DNA of 64,000 nucleotides from Clostridiales bacterium UBA2432 (GTDB lineage: Bacteria > Bacillota > Clostridia > Lachnospirales > Vallitaleaceae): assembly GCA_002342805.1 (NCBI GenBank), contig DDQW01000080.1, positions 13,046 to 77,045 on the forward strand, in the 5' to 3' direction. The notes under the pieces were generated by a model, which saw only the letters and a program-made list of their open reading frames with translations, did not search any database and had not been told where the DNA came from. A program made the position numbers and the translations under genes. Each line of letters starts with the position of its first letter. The first letter of the stretch is position 1. Shown in pieces: positions 34,726 to 43,381 of this stretch.

Positions 34726-35472
34726 TCAAATATCTGCAAAAATAAATCTTGGATCATGATGATAGGCTTTATCTACCTTACTCGTTGTGATTAAGCGCCA
34801 ATCATTATCTAATTGTCCAAAAGTGTATCGTGATCGTTTTCCTAATTTTGTTGAGTCAGCAATGATATATGCTTCTGCCGAATTTTTTAATGCAATCTTA
34901 TTAACCTCTGCCACTTCAACACTGGATGTTGTTATGCTTCCACCCGGAATAACACCAGACGCTCCAATAAAACACTTATCAAAGTTCATCGACGCTATTT
35001 GATGAATAACCGTTGGACCAATGACAACACCAATGTCTAACATAACCTCTCCACCAAGAATAATTGTATTAATTTGATATTTCAATAGTTCTTGAATATG
35101 GAAAGCCCCGTTTGTAACGACTGTGACATTTTTTCCGGCTAAATGCTTAATCATCATATCCTCTGTTGTTCCGGGTCCCAAGAAAATAAATTGTCCGTCA
35201 CTTACCTTAGTTGCTGCATAACTTCCAATCTGTAATTTTTCATCTTTATTCAAAGTCATTTTTTCCGCCAAGGATTTTTCCGGTATGTTCACTACAATCT
35301 TTGCCGCTCCACCGGTCAATATCTCAACTTGCCCTTCGTCTTCAAGAGTTTTTAAGTCTCTGCGCACTGTTGCAAGGGAAACGCCAACGCGATCTGCAAT
35401 TTCCTCAAAGAATACGATGTCTTTTGTATGCATAAATTCCAACACTTTACTTCGTCGAACATAAGGTATCAT
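34726..35472 (-). CDS. DeoR family transcriptional regulator
   Basis: A 248-residue regulator with an N-terminal DeoR helix-turn-helix (EEIADRVGVSLATVRRDLKTLEDEG, residues 21-45) and a sugar-phosphate-sensing C-terminal domain (GSYAATKVSDGQFIFLGPGTTEDMM). Its effectors are usually phosphorylated sugars, so methylthioribose-1-P, methylthioribulose-1-P or the deoxy analogues are plausible here. AGGAATCTT precedes the ATG. It has its own promoter and terminator and lies directly upstream of the importer operon, which it probably controls. Confidence 0.92.
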   Translation of the reverse strand: MIPYVRRSKVLEFMHTKDIVFFEEIADRVGVSLATVRRDLKTLEDEGQVEILTGGAAKIVVNIPEKSLAEKMTLNKDEKLQIGSYAATKVSDGQFIFLGPGTTEDMMIKHLAGKNVTVVTNGAFHIQELLKYQINTIILGGEVMLDIGVVIGPTVIHQIASMNFDKCFIGASGVIPGGSITTSSVEVAEVNKIALKNSAEAYIIADSTKLGKRSRYTFGQLDNDWRLITTSKVDKAYHHDPRFIFADI

Positions 35473-35498
35473 AAGATTCCTCCCCGTGGTTTTTTCTT

Positions 35499-35527
35499 AT
35501 AATACCATCTTTTTCATGTTTTTGCAA
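35499..35527 (-). promoter_or_regulatory. Promoter of the DeoR-type regulator gene
   Basis: TTGCAA (35522-35527) and TATTAT (35499-35504) on the minus strand are 17 bp apart, 27 bases before the regulator ATG. It lies in the short gap after the sulfatase gene. Confidence 0.65.
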
Positions 35528-35539
35528 TATTTTTCATTT

Positions 35540-37033
35540 TCAGTATATTTTTTTCTTGCGATTAAACTCTTTAATCTCCAACCCCGTATCATAATCCAGC
35601 TGTTTAACCTCATTGGGTTCTGTCATTCGTTGTCGGGTCATATAGTGATTTTCCCAATTTGGCTTTGGCGCATTTTCTCGCCAGGGGCGATTTTCCCAGT
35701 AGTAACCTCTAAAGGGATCTCTTGTCTCATCCATCCAGTCAAGCAATGCATCATGAAGTTGGTCTCGAATCTCTTGAACACGGTCACTATGGATAAGATT
35801 TTCCATCTCCTGAGGATCTTCTGATAGAGAGTACAATTCATCATCACTCATAAGATTGATAACCAGCTTATATCCACCCTTAACAATACAGCGAACCGGC
35901 TGATAGCCACCAAATCCGTCATGATCGACTTCATAGCGATTAAATTCAATAAAGGCTTGGTCCTTGACCTTACCTAGGGTCTTCTCCTTCGATAAGAGAC
36001 TTTGACCAAATAAAGCTCCCGGTTTCTTTACATCAAAGTAGTCCAAGATCGTCGGCACAATATCAATATGTGAAACTGCTTCTTGCCGACAGATGTTTTT
36101 TCCTTCCCATGTTGGGTTCATCAAGATTAGCGGAATGTTGGTAATCTCATCATACATCGCCGCACCTTTTCCATAGATTCCATGGGATCCCATAGAATCT
36201 CCATGATCAGAGGTATACATAATTGTCGGTTCTGATAAATGATTTTCAATCGTGTCTAAAACACGACCGATTTCATAATCGACAAAGCTATTACATCCTG
36301 CAAGACCTAATCCATCTTCATTGGCAAAGACTTTGCGACCGTTTTCTGCCCAGAGCTGTATATGCCTAGGAAGTATATTGGTATCTATATACATATTTTC
36401 TTTTTCAAAGACACGTTTTCCTTCAAAGGGCTCAAAATATTGCTTCGGTGCCAAAAAGGGACCATGGGGCTCATCATAGGATACGACTAAAAGAAAGTCT
36501 TCATCCTTGTGCGCCCGGATAAATTCCATGGCTTTTTGGGAACATTTATGGGCATAGGTAAAGGTCTCGTCCACACCTTGTTCATCAAAACAGCTCTGAA
36601 AGTTTCTAGAACGAGCGCGGTCTTGTTCAGACATCTCCATCAAATAATTACGCATATCATACCAATAGTTTTCATCCCATCCATCAGGGCAGATGCCATT
36701 CCCAAAATAGTCGCCTCCATCTAAGTGCCACTTTCCGATATATCCGCAATGCACCCCCGTGGCACTTAAGCGCTGACCAAGAGTTTTTACATATTCTCCT
36801 AGTTCCATGCTATTGGCAATCATTCCATTGGTATGCGGATATGTCCCTGTAAAAATCGCCGAACGGGCTGGGCCACATACCGGTTGAGTTGTATATGCAC
36901 GTTCAAAACTGATTCCTTGTTCAACGAGCCTGTCTAGGTTTGGCGTATGCATTTGACACTGCTCGTTAAAAGCATTAATCATATCAAGTCGCTGAGTATC
37001 TGTCATTATAAAAATAAACTGCCGTTTCTTCAC
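35540..37033 (-). CDS. Sulfatase, Cys-type (glycosaminoglycan or mucin)
   Basis: A 497-residue alkaline-phosphatase-fold sulfatase. Cys53 in the motif C-G-P-A-R is the residue to be converted to formylglycine; Asp residues of the metal site are seen in FIMTDTQR and TSDHGDSMGSHG. No signal peptide is present, so it is predicted to be cytoplasmic and to act on imported sulfated oligosaccharides. Translation starts at GTG behind GAGGTGAAGAT. It is next to the GH88 gene, which points to unsaturated uronic acid disaccharides. The sulfate position is not predictable. Confidence 0.92.
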   Translation of the reverse strand: MKKRQFIFIMTDTQRLDMINAFNEQCQMHTPNLDRLVEQGISFERAYTTQPVCGPARSAIFTGTYPHTNGMIANSMELGEYVKTLGQRLSATGVHCGYIGKWHLDGGDYFGNGICPDGWDENYWYDMRNYLMEMSEQDRARSRNFQSCFDEQGVDETFTYAHKCSQKAMEFIRAHKDEDFLLVVSYDEPHGPFLAPKQYFEPFEGKRVFEKENMYIDTNILPRHIQLWAENGRKVFANEDGLGLAGCNSFVDYEIGRVLDTIENHLSEPTIMYTSDHGDSMGSHGIYGKGAAMYDEITNIPLILMNPTWEGKNICRQEAVSHIDIVPTILDYFDVKKPGALFGQSLLSKEKTLGKVKDQAFIEFNRYEVDHDGFGGYQPVRCIVKGGYKLVINLMSDDELYSLSEDPQEMENLIHSDRVQEIRDQLHDALLDWMDETRDPFRGYYWENRPWRENAPKPNWENHYMTRQRMTEPNEVKQLDYDTGLEIKEFNRKKKIY

Positions 37034-37056
37034 ATCTTCACCTCAGTTGTTGTGTC

Positions 37057-38220
37057 TTACCAGTATAGTTTCCAATCTTTTACTTCTCGCATCAATGCTT
37101 CAAGATAGAAGTAATCGCCCCAAACATTGCATTCATCCACATTACGGTCTTCGCAGTTATTATAAGGCGTTCCTTTTGCATAAACACCATGAAGAAGTAA
37201 CCCATTGGAGCTTTTGGGATCTTTGGCTGCATAATTGTCAATTAAAGATTTTAAGATTTTAAGGGCTACACAACGATATTTTTCTTTTTGTTCTTTCTCG
37301 AGATATTTACACATCTCTAGTATACCACAAACAGCTATGGCCGCCGCCGAAGAATCTCTTGATTCTGTGGAAGGATCACTAAATTCAAAATCCCAATAAG
37401 GGACTAAATCCTTGGGAAGATTGTCAATGAAAAAGTCCGTCACTTTGTAGAAAATGTCTTTATAGGCTTCTTTTTTAGTATAGCGATAACTAAGGGCTGT
37501 ACCATATATCCCCCACGCTTGTCCTCTGGCCCAAGCAGAATCATCACTATAGCCTTGACGCGTCTCACCGTATAAGGGCTTGCCTGTGCCTTTTTCGAAA
37601 TAATAGGTGTGATAGGTGGAATGGTCTTCGCGTAGGACAACCTTTAAGGAGGTGTCAATATGACGCTGTGCAATGTCTGCATACTTTGAATCCCCCGTCA
37701 CTTCTGTCGCCCAGTACAATAAGGGAAGGTTCAGTAGACAATCAATAATCAAGCGATAATTATCATCCGCACCCACATTACCCCAAGCTTGAATAAACTG
37801 TCCATCTTCTTGATACCTTGTTATTAAATGGTTGGCCGCTCGAATGGCCGCTTCTTTACCAATCTGATTTTCGGTTAATTTGTAGGCAGCTACGCAAGAA
37901 AGACTATATAAGAATCCCATGTCATGATGATTAATATCAAAATTATCGTCCATGCGTTTAGAAAAGCTGTCCACTTGAACTTCAGCAGCTTTTCTAAAAC
38001 GCTCATCCTTTGTCCATTCATAAGCCAACCAGATTTGCCCCGTCCAAAAACCACTTGTCCATGAGCGATTGATGTTTGGCTCATAAAAATTGTTGGTCGT
38101 CCCGTTAATTTTAAAGGCATGGGTAAATTGATCTAAGTCCCCCGCAATTTGATTAACAGCAATGTTCAAAGCTTGTTCTACTTGGTCTCTTGTCACTTCA
38201 CTATAATTTTCCATATTCAT
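37057..38220 (-). CDS. Unsaturated glucuronyl hydrolase, GH88
   Basis: Cleaves the unsaturated uronic acid from oligosaccharides made by glycosaminoglycan lyases. The 387-residue product has the (alpha/alpha)6-barrel sequence of GH88, with catalytic-type aspartates at 100 (HHDMGF) and 160 (IIDCLLNLPLLYWA), and WTSGFWTGQIWLAYE near the start. No signal peptide. GGAGATAAAACA precedes the ATG. It lies between two sulfatase genes with 4- and 23-base gaps, so the three enzymes form one cytoplasmic depolymerising set. A lyase gene is not in the window. Confidence 0.93.
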   Translation of the reverse strand: MNMENYSEVTRDQVEQALNIAVNQIAGDLDQFTHAFKINGTTNNFYEPNINRSWTSGFWTGQIWLAYEWTKDERFRKAAEVQVDSFSKRMDDNFDINHHDMGFLYSLSCVAAYKLTENQIGKEAAIRAANHLITRYQEDGQFIQAWGNVGADDNYRLIIDCLLNLPLLYWATEVTGDSKYADIAQRHIDTSLKVVLREDHSTYHTYYFEKGTGKPLYGETRQGYSDDSAWARGQAWGIYGTALSYRYTKKEAYKDIFYKVTDFFIDNLPKDLVPYWDFEFSDPSTESRDSSAAAIAVCGILEMCKYLEKEQKEKYRCVALKILKSLIDNYAAKDPKSSNGLLLHGVYAKGTPYNNCEDRNVDECNVWGDYFYLEALMREVKDWKLYW

Positions 38221-38224
38221 TGTT

Positions 38225-39610
38225 TTATCTCCATTCTACTTGATCCAAGATAAATGGATCGTTTGTTTTATTCAAATACACCTGTAACTTTTGATCCATC
38301 TGCTTAGCTATTGGGTCTTTTCGATCCAATTCTATGGGCTTTTTTTGCAAAGGATCTTGAAGCAAATCATACAAGTAACGTTTTTGGATTGCACCGGGTC
38401 TTGTTCCATTATCCACAACATAGGTTTTATCCTTCATACGAAGTCCCCGCCATCCAAAGGCTTTATTGTTATATCCACGTCGCCGATAGGCATCAACCAT
38501 ATCCGGCATACCCGGAATCATCATGATGAGTTTTTCATCGTCTTCCTCCACAAGCAATGAAGAATTATCTATCAAACGTGTTGCAAAACTCTTTCCCTCA
38601 ACGCAGGCAGGTGCTTGCACTTGTAATAGTTCCAGTAATGTCGGCATATGATCTTCACTGCTGAAGAGTATATCTGTAGGCCCCGGTGCAACATTCTGAT
38701 CACAAATCATCAGGGGAATATTAATGGACTCTTCATACCAGATATTTTTACCCATGAGACCTTGAGCTCCTAACATATCGCCATGATCGGCTGAGAGCAC
38801 GATGACCGAGTTCTCCATCAATCCACTTGTTTCTAAATAATCCATGAGGCGACCAAACTGCTCATCCAAACCACTAATAGCGCCATAATATTCTCGAAGG
38901 GTTTCGATAAACTCAGGATCTTGTTTCAAGGTCTCCGGAACATTATCCGGAATCTGTATTTCATCATACTTGGCTTTATACTTAGGCGGAACTTGATCAT
39001 AGGGCGGATGTGGTGGATTCCATGATAGGAATAGACAAAAAGCTTTATCTGTATTTCTTTGTTCTAAAAATTCAATGGCCACATCGGTCTCAACTTCCGG
39101 CGACCATCCATGCTTAATAATCTGCTTGGAATTATCTCGCCAATAATGGGGAGATAAATGATCATCCATGGCTCCATAGGAAAACCAAAAGTCAAAACCA
39201 TGACGTCGTTCTCCCGGTGGCGTATAGGCATCCCAATGTTTTGCCCCTGATTCCGGATGGGTCTGGAAGTTTTTTTCACTGGCATCTAGGTGCCATTTTC
39301 CAATATAGGCTGTCTGGAATCCTTCCCCTTTTAACACATCACCGATTGTTATTTCTTGAGGCTTTAACATGACGACTTCATCGAGTCCAATTTTACAATT
39401 GGTCCACAGGCCTAAAGAATAGGGATATTTTCCAGTGAGTAATGATGCCCGGTGAGGCGAGCACAAGGGGTAGGTACTAATGGCATTATCAAAGACTTTT
39501 GATTTTTTTGCAAAGGCATCCATATGGGGCGTCTTTACTTGACTGTCTTCAAAACCAATCGCATTTTTATTCCATTGGTCTGCAAAAATATAAATCAAAT
39601 TCTTCTGCAT
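38225..39610 (-). CDS. Sulfatase, Cys-type with C-S-P-H-R motif
   Basis: A 461-residue sulfatase. The formylglycine site is Cys50 in C-S-P-H-R, with His in the position most often held by Ser or Ala. Metal-site residues appear in IFADQWNKN and SADHGDMLGAQG. No signal peptide. GGAGATGATAAA precedes the ATG. It is the first gene after the binding-protein gene, separated by a hairpin, and lies 4 bases before the GH88 gene, consistent with a cytoplasmic role on imported oligosaccharide. Confidence 0.92.
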   Translation of the reverse strand: MQKNLIYIFADQWNKNAIGFEDSQVKTPHMDAFAKKSKVFDNAISTYPLCSPHRASLLTGKYPYSLGLWTNCKIGLDEVVMLKPQEITIGDVLKGEGFQTAYIGKWHLDASEKNFQTHPESGAKHWDAYTPPGERRHGFDFWFSYGAMDDHLSPHYWRDNSKQIIKHGWSPEVETDVAIEFLEQRNTDKAFCLFLSWNPPHPPYDQVPPKYKAKYDEIQIPDNVPETLKQDPEFIETLREYYGAISGLDEQFGRLMDYLETSGLMENSVIVLSADHGDMLGAQGLMGKNIWYEESINIPLMICDQNVAPGPTDILFSSEDHMPTLLELLQVQAPACVEGKSFATRLIDNSSLLVEEDDEKLIMMIPGMPDMVDAYRRRGYNNKAFGWRGLRMKDKTYVVDNGTRPGAIQKRYLYDLLQDPLQKKPIELDRKDPIAKQMDQKLQVYLNKTNDPFILDQVEWR

Positions 39611-39633
39611 TTTATCATCTCCATATCTTGAAA

Positions 39634-39655
39634 AATCAGCCCCAAAGGGCTGATT
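39634..39655 (-). terminator. Intercistronic hairpin, partial terminator
   Basis: A perfect 9-bp GC-rich stem (39634-39642 / 39647-39655) with a 4-base loop follows the binding-protein stop codon. On the minus strand a short TTTTTC follows. It probably reduces read-through to the sulfatase and GH88 genes, keeping the binding protein in excess. Confidence 0.7.
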
Positions 39656-39660
39656 CTTTC

Positions 39661-41289
39661 TTATTTTCCTAAGAATGTGTCCATGGCTTTTTGATTGATT
39701 TCAATGGCACGATCGATATTTCTGTCTTTAAGCTCTTGAACAAAGGTCTCATAATCATCTTCAATATTTGAAGCACCTAGCATCCATTTTTGGAACATTT
39801 CATCCACATACGGACGGATTTGTGACATAATTCGCTTGTATTCTGCTTCATCATCTTCCGTATACTTAAGGTCAAGCTGACCGTCAAAGTATGGTGGCAC
39901 TTGGTCACGATACCACTCTGGATGTCCGTTATATAATTCTGCTGCTGCTTTAGCTTCTTCTGTCATAAAGGCATACTCATAATCCGGATCTTGATTCATA
40001 CCGATACGGTATTGAATTCCCTGCGAGCGTAAGTATCCAAGGGGTGTCTGTTCTGTGTTTTCTAAGACAACATCGGTGTACTCTTTTTCTCCGGCATCGT
40101 TGACAATATATGTCTCACCTTCAATACCCCAGTTAATAAGGTCTGATCCTTCTTCTGTAAAAAAGAAGTCAAAGAATTTGATAAGTGTCACAGGATCTTC
40201 AGCTTGTGCTGAAATTCCCCACCCCGGTGCAGGATAACGTGTTGTACGTTCAACAATTTCCCCATTTTGATTTTTCACCGGTGCAATAGCCACGTTATTA
40301 AATCCCGAAATCTCTTCTGCTAGAGAACTATTATAGTTCCCTGTACTTGGCCAGTCATGTGTAAATCCACCTTGGTTAGCACTATATAATGTGTCTCGAG
40401 TTTTTGCGCCACGCGTAAAGATCTCTGGGTCAATCAATCCTTCTTTATACCATTTTGCAAGTTCTTTCACTCCATAGACGAAGTTTTCTTCCAAAGGTTC
40501 AAATTCAATAACACCATCGCGTGCATAGAATTCTGTACTGGAGTCAAAAAGGTATAAATACTCGTCCGGCATCTTATGACCCGCACGGTCAAATAAAGGA
40601 ATCTCATCTTTTTGTCCATTACCATTTGGATCTTCATTCCTAAAAGCAGTTAAGACAGTATATAATTCATCCACTGTTGTGGGTACTTCTAAGCCAAGTT
40701 TATCTAACCAATCCTGACGAATCCAGTAGAACTCGGCTGATAATAAGGTTTGATTTTTGGGGATATAATAGATATTTCCGTCTAAAGATGTTGCCCCTTG
40801 CCTAAATTTGGGATCCGAATCAAGTAAAGCTTTGATATTCGGAGCATGCTCTTCAATCAAATCATTTAAAGGAATTAGGCCTCCGTCTCTTCCCAATTTT
40901 TCCAATTCAGCTGCATTCATATACCCAATGACATCAGCTAAGTCTCCTGAGGATAGCATCAAGTTAAAGGCTTCTTCTTCATTGGCATTGGTTTTTGAAA
41001 TTACACCTTCCAAGTTAACATTGGTTCGCTTTGCAATTTCTTGCCATACTGCCCATTCTGAATCAAAAGGCATGTTATTGAAGTTTAAGAAAATCGAAAA
41101 TGTCTTTGCTTCTGCTGACACCAAATTTCCTTCTAGTGCTTGCTCTGAGTTTTCTGCTCCTGATTCTGTGTCTGTCCCCGTCTCTGTTGTTGCTCCTGTT
41201 GTCGCCTCTTCTTCATCGTTACTTCCACATCCTGCCATAAGTAACATAGTCATGACAACGATCATAAGTGTTGCGATAATTTTTTTCAT
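39661..41289 (-). CDS. Carbohydrate ABC transporter substrate-binding lipoprotein (LipO type)
   Basis: A 542-residue lipoprotein with signal peptide and lipobox MAGC (Cys21), then a Glu/Thr/Ser-rich linker and a large binding domain. It resembles the binding proteins that accompany LplB/YtcP permeases in polysaccharide loci, which take oligosaccharides. AAGGAGAACGTT precedes the ATG. Together with the two permeases upstream and the sulfatases and GH88 downstream, it likely binds sulfated unsaturated disaccharides. Confidence 0.9.
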   Translation of the reverse strand: MKKIIATLMIVVMTMLLMAGCGSNDEEEATTGATTETGTDTESGAENSEQALEGNLVSAEAKTFSIFLNFNNMPFDSEWAVWQEIAKRTNVNLEGVISKTNANEEEAFNLMLSSGDLADVIGYMNAAELEKLGRDGGLIPLNDLIEEHAPNIKALLDSDPKFRQGATSLDGNIYYIPKNQTLLSAEFYWIRQDWLDKLGLEVPTTVDELYTVLTAFRNEDPNGNGQKDEIPLFDRAGHKMPDEYLYLFDSSTEFYARDGVIEFEPLEENFVYGVKELAKWYKEGLIDPEIFTRGAKTRDTLYSANQGGFTHDWPSTGNYNSSLAEEISGFNNVAIAPVKNQNGEIVERTTRYPAPGWGISAQAEDPVTLIKFFDFFFTEEGSDLINWGIEGETYIVNDAGEKEYTDVVLENTEQTPLGYLRSQGIQYRIGMNQDPDYEYAFMTEEAKAAAELYNGHPEWYRDQVPPYFDGQLDLKYTEDDEAEYKRIMSQIRPYVDEMFQKWMLGASNIEDDYETFVQELKDRNIDRAIEINQKAMDTFLGK

Positions 41290-41346
41290 AACGTTCTCCT
41301 TTTCTTTTTGAATTTATCTTAAATGACATGTGTCATTCATAAGATC

Positions 41347-42240
41347 TTAGCCTTTTACTGAACCAATGGTTGCGCCTTTTTTGAAATACTTTTGTACAAA
41401 TGGATAGGCAATCGCCATAGGAACAATGGCTATGATGATAATGGCATAGATCACCGTTGTCGGCGATGCCAAAGAATCCATTGTGATAATTCCCGCTTCT
41501 GTTTCATTGGCCACCTGGTCTACAATCAGTTTCTTTAACAATACCTGTAGAGGTATCTTATTATCATCTTTTAACAAGTTCATTGCCCAGAAGTAACCGT
41601 TCCACCTGGATACTCCATAGAACATCCCGACAGTTGCTAATGCGGGTTTTGATAAAGGCAAATATATGTGGTAAAAAATACGTAAGTTAGAGGCCCCATC
41701 AATAAACGCTGCTTCTTCCAGTGATTGTGGTACTTGTTCAAAAAAGCTTTTTAAAATAATTAAATTATATGTATTCAAGGCAAAGCCAATGATAATACCT
41801 GTTCGCGTGTCTAAGAGCTTTAAGTCTACAAAAGTCATATATAAGGGAATCATCCCTGCATTAAACCACATGGTAAAGACTGTCATAATCGTAAAAAACT
41901 TACGGAACAAGAGGCGTTGCTTGGACAAGGCATAGGCCATTGTCGCTGTAAAGACCATATTGGCAAACACACCTACAAAGGTATAGAAAAAGGTGTTCAA
42001 ATAGGCTAACCAGATACCATCTTTAGCAAACGCCTGCCGATAGCTTTCAAGATTAAAGCCTTTCACCCAAAACATAACTTCGCCATTTTCTACAAAAAAA
42101 GGTTTACTCACTGATGCGATAATGACATAAAAAACAGGGTATAAGCTGAGGATCGTGATGATAATCCCTATCATGCTCATAAAAAATGAAAATATTTTTT
42201 CATTACGTGTAACTAATCGACTTGACTTCTTTTTTTTCAT
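41347..42240 (-). CDS. Carbohydrate ABC transporter permease (YtcP type)
   Basis: A 297-residue inner-membrane permease with six helices and the EAA-type loop SLEEAAFIDGASNLRIFYHIYLP near residue 195 that contacts the ATPase. GGGGAGGTGAATATA precedes the ATG at 42240; an earlier frame from 42261 has no ribosome site. It follows its partner permease by 14 bases. No ATPase gene is nearby, so a shared MsmK-type ATPase encoded elsewhere is expected. Confidence 0.92.
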   Translation of the reverse strand: MKKKKSSRLVTRNEKIFSFFMSMIGIIITILSLYPVFYVIIASVSKPFFVENGEVMFWVKGFNLESYRQAFAKDGIWLAYLNTFFYTFVGVFANMVFTATMAYALSKQRLLFRKFFTIMTVFTMWFNAGMIPLYMTFVDLKLLDTRTGIIIGFALNTYNLIILKSFFEQVPQSLEEAAFIDGASNLRIFYHIYLPLSKPALATVGMFYGVSRWNGYFWAMNLLKDDNKIPLQVLLKKLIVDQVANETEAGIITMDSLASPTTVIYAIIIIAIVPMAIAYPFVQKYFKKGATIGSVKG

Positions 42241-42254
42241 TATATTCACCTCCC

Positions 42255-43178
42255 CTACCATAATGCCGTTTCTGATATTTTTTTACTAATTCGATTGGCA
42301 AACGCCACTAGAATAAGGGCGAATAATGCCTCGAAAAGCCCCGCTGCTGTTGCCAATCCATAATCACCATTACTAATTCCTGTTCGATATACATATGTTG
42401 CAATAACATCTGCCGTCTCATAGGTTGTCGGTCGGTATAAAAGTAAGATTGCTTCGAATCCAACTTTGACCATTTTACCAATGTTAAGAACGAACATCAC
42501 TACAATAATCGGTAATATATTGGGTAAGGTGATGGCTGTAATCTGTCGCCATTTTCCTGCCCCGTCAACCTTGGCCGCTTCATAGAGCTGAGGGTCAATC
42601 CCCATAATGGCTGCGATATAGACAATCGAGTTAAACCCTGCGGTCATCCATAAGGTCATCGTCGTATAAATCCCTCTAAAATATTCCGGCTTCACCATAA
42701 AATACTGGGGTTCTATACCTATCTTTTGCAGCATAAAGTTAATGACCCCTGTACTTGGTGATAGAAAGTTGATGGTCATTCCACATACAACAACGACAGA
42801 AATAAAATAGGGTAAAAAGGTTGCCGTTTGTGTCAGTTTACTAATAAATTTGTTGCGCATCTCTGTAACCATTATTGCCAAAAATATTGGTAAAGGAAAC
42901 ACAATCAGCATTTGCCAAAAGGCAATCATCATAGTATTGGTAAATGTTCTCACAAAGTCCGTTCCTGTAATAAAGTAGATAAAGTTTTCAAGTCCAACAA
43001 AGGTACTTCCTTCAAACCCTCGAAAAACATTATAATCATAAAACGCCATCCGAAGTCCCAACATCGGTTTATAGGCAAACACCAAATACCAAAGCAAACC
43101 GGGTAACAGGAGTAGGTATAGGTCCCAATCGCGTTTTAGCCTTCCTCCAATCATCGATAATGATAATTTCTTTTTCAT
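42255..43178 (-). CDS. Carbohydrate ABC transporter permease (LplB type)
   Basis: A 307-residue permease with about six helices and the EAA loop LYEAAKVDGAGKWRQITAITLP near residue 195. The opening KRDWDLYLLLLPGLLWYLVFAYKPM is typical of LplB-like partners. AAAGGAGAAAGCA precedes the ATG. It is the first gene of the importer transcript, downstream of a cre-like site and terminator of the regulator gene. Confidence 0.92.
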   Translation of the reverse strand: MKKKLSLSMIGGRLKRDWDLYLLLLPGLLWYLVFAYKPMLGLRMAFYDYNVFRGFEGSTFVGLENFIYFITGTDFVRTFTNTMMIAFWQMLIVFPLPIFLAIMVTEMRNKFISKLTQTATFLPYFISVVVVCGMTINFLSPSTGVINFMLQKIGIEPQYFMVKPEYFRGIYTTMTLWMTAGFNSIVYIAAIMGIDPQLYEAAKVDGAGKWRQITAITLPNILPIIVVMFVLNIGKMVKVGFEAILLLYRPTTYETADVIATYVYRTGISNGDYGLATAAGLFEALFALILVAFANRISKKISETALW

Positions 43179-43266
43179 TGCTTTCTCCTTTCAAATCATT
43201 CAACTTTGTTCATCGAATTCTTAACCCCATTAAAGCACGGTCAAGTCTAAAAATCTATCGCCCATT

Positions 43267-43282
43267 TTCAAAACGTTTGCAA
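43267..43282. promoter_or_regulatory. cre-like site upstream of importer operon
   Basis: TTGCAAACGTTTTGAA on the minus strand matches the catabolite-responsive element consensus (WTGNAANCGNWWNCAW) with one mismatch. It lies 89 bases before the LplB-type permease gene, where CcpA could repress glycan uptake when preferred sugars are available. Confidence 0.5.
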
Positions 43283-43335
43283 TACCACTTATTTTGGCAT
43301 GTTCATTTTTCAACTGCATATATAAAAAGAACAAA

Positions 43336-43361
43336 AAACAGAAGGCAAACACCTTCTGTTT
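43336..43361 (-). terminator. Terminator after the membrane AraC-type regulator gene
   Basis: A 10-bp stem (43336-43345 / 43352-43361) with a 6-base loop, followed on the minus strand by TTTTTGTTCTTTTT. It lies about 20 bases after the regulator stop codon and separates it from the importer genes. Confidence 0.82.
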
Positions 43362-43381
43362 CTGCATCTGTGACACTCTAT

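Noticed and set aside
40808..41311. 167-codon plus-strand open frame opposite the binding-protein gene
   Set aside because: It is antisense to a clear lipoprotein gene with signal peptide and ribosome site, has low-complexity Ser/Val composition, no ribosome site, and no recognisable domain.
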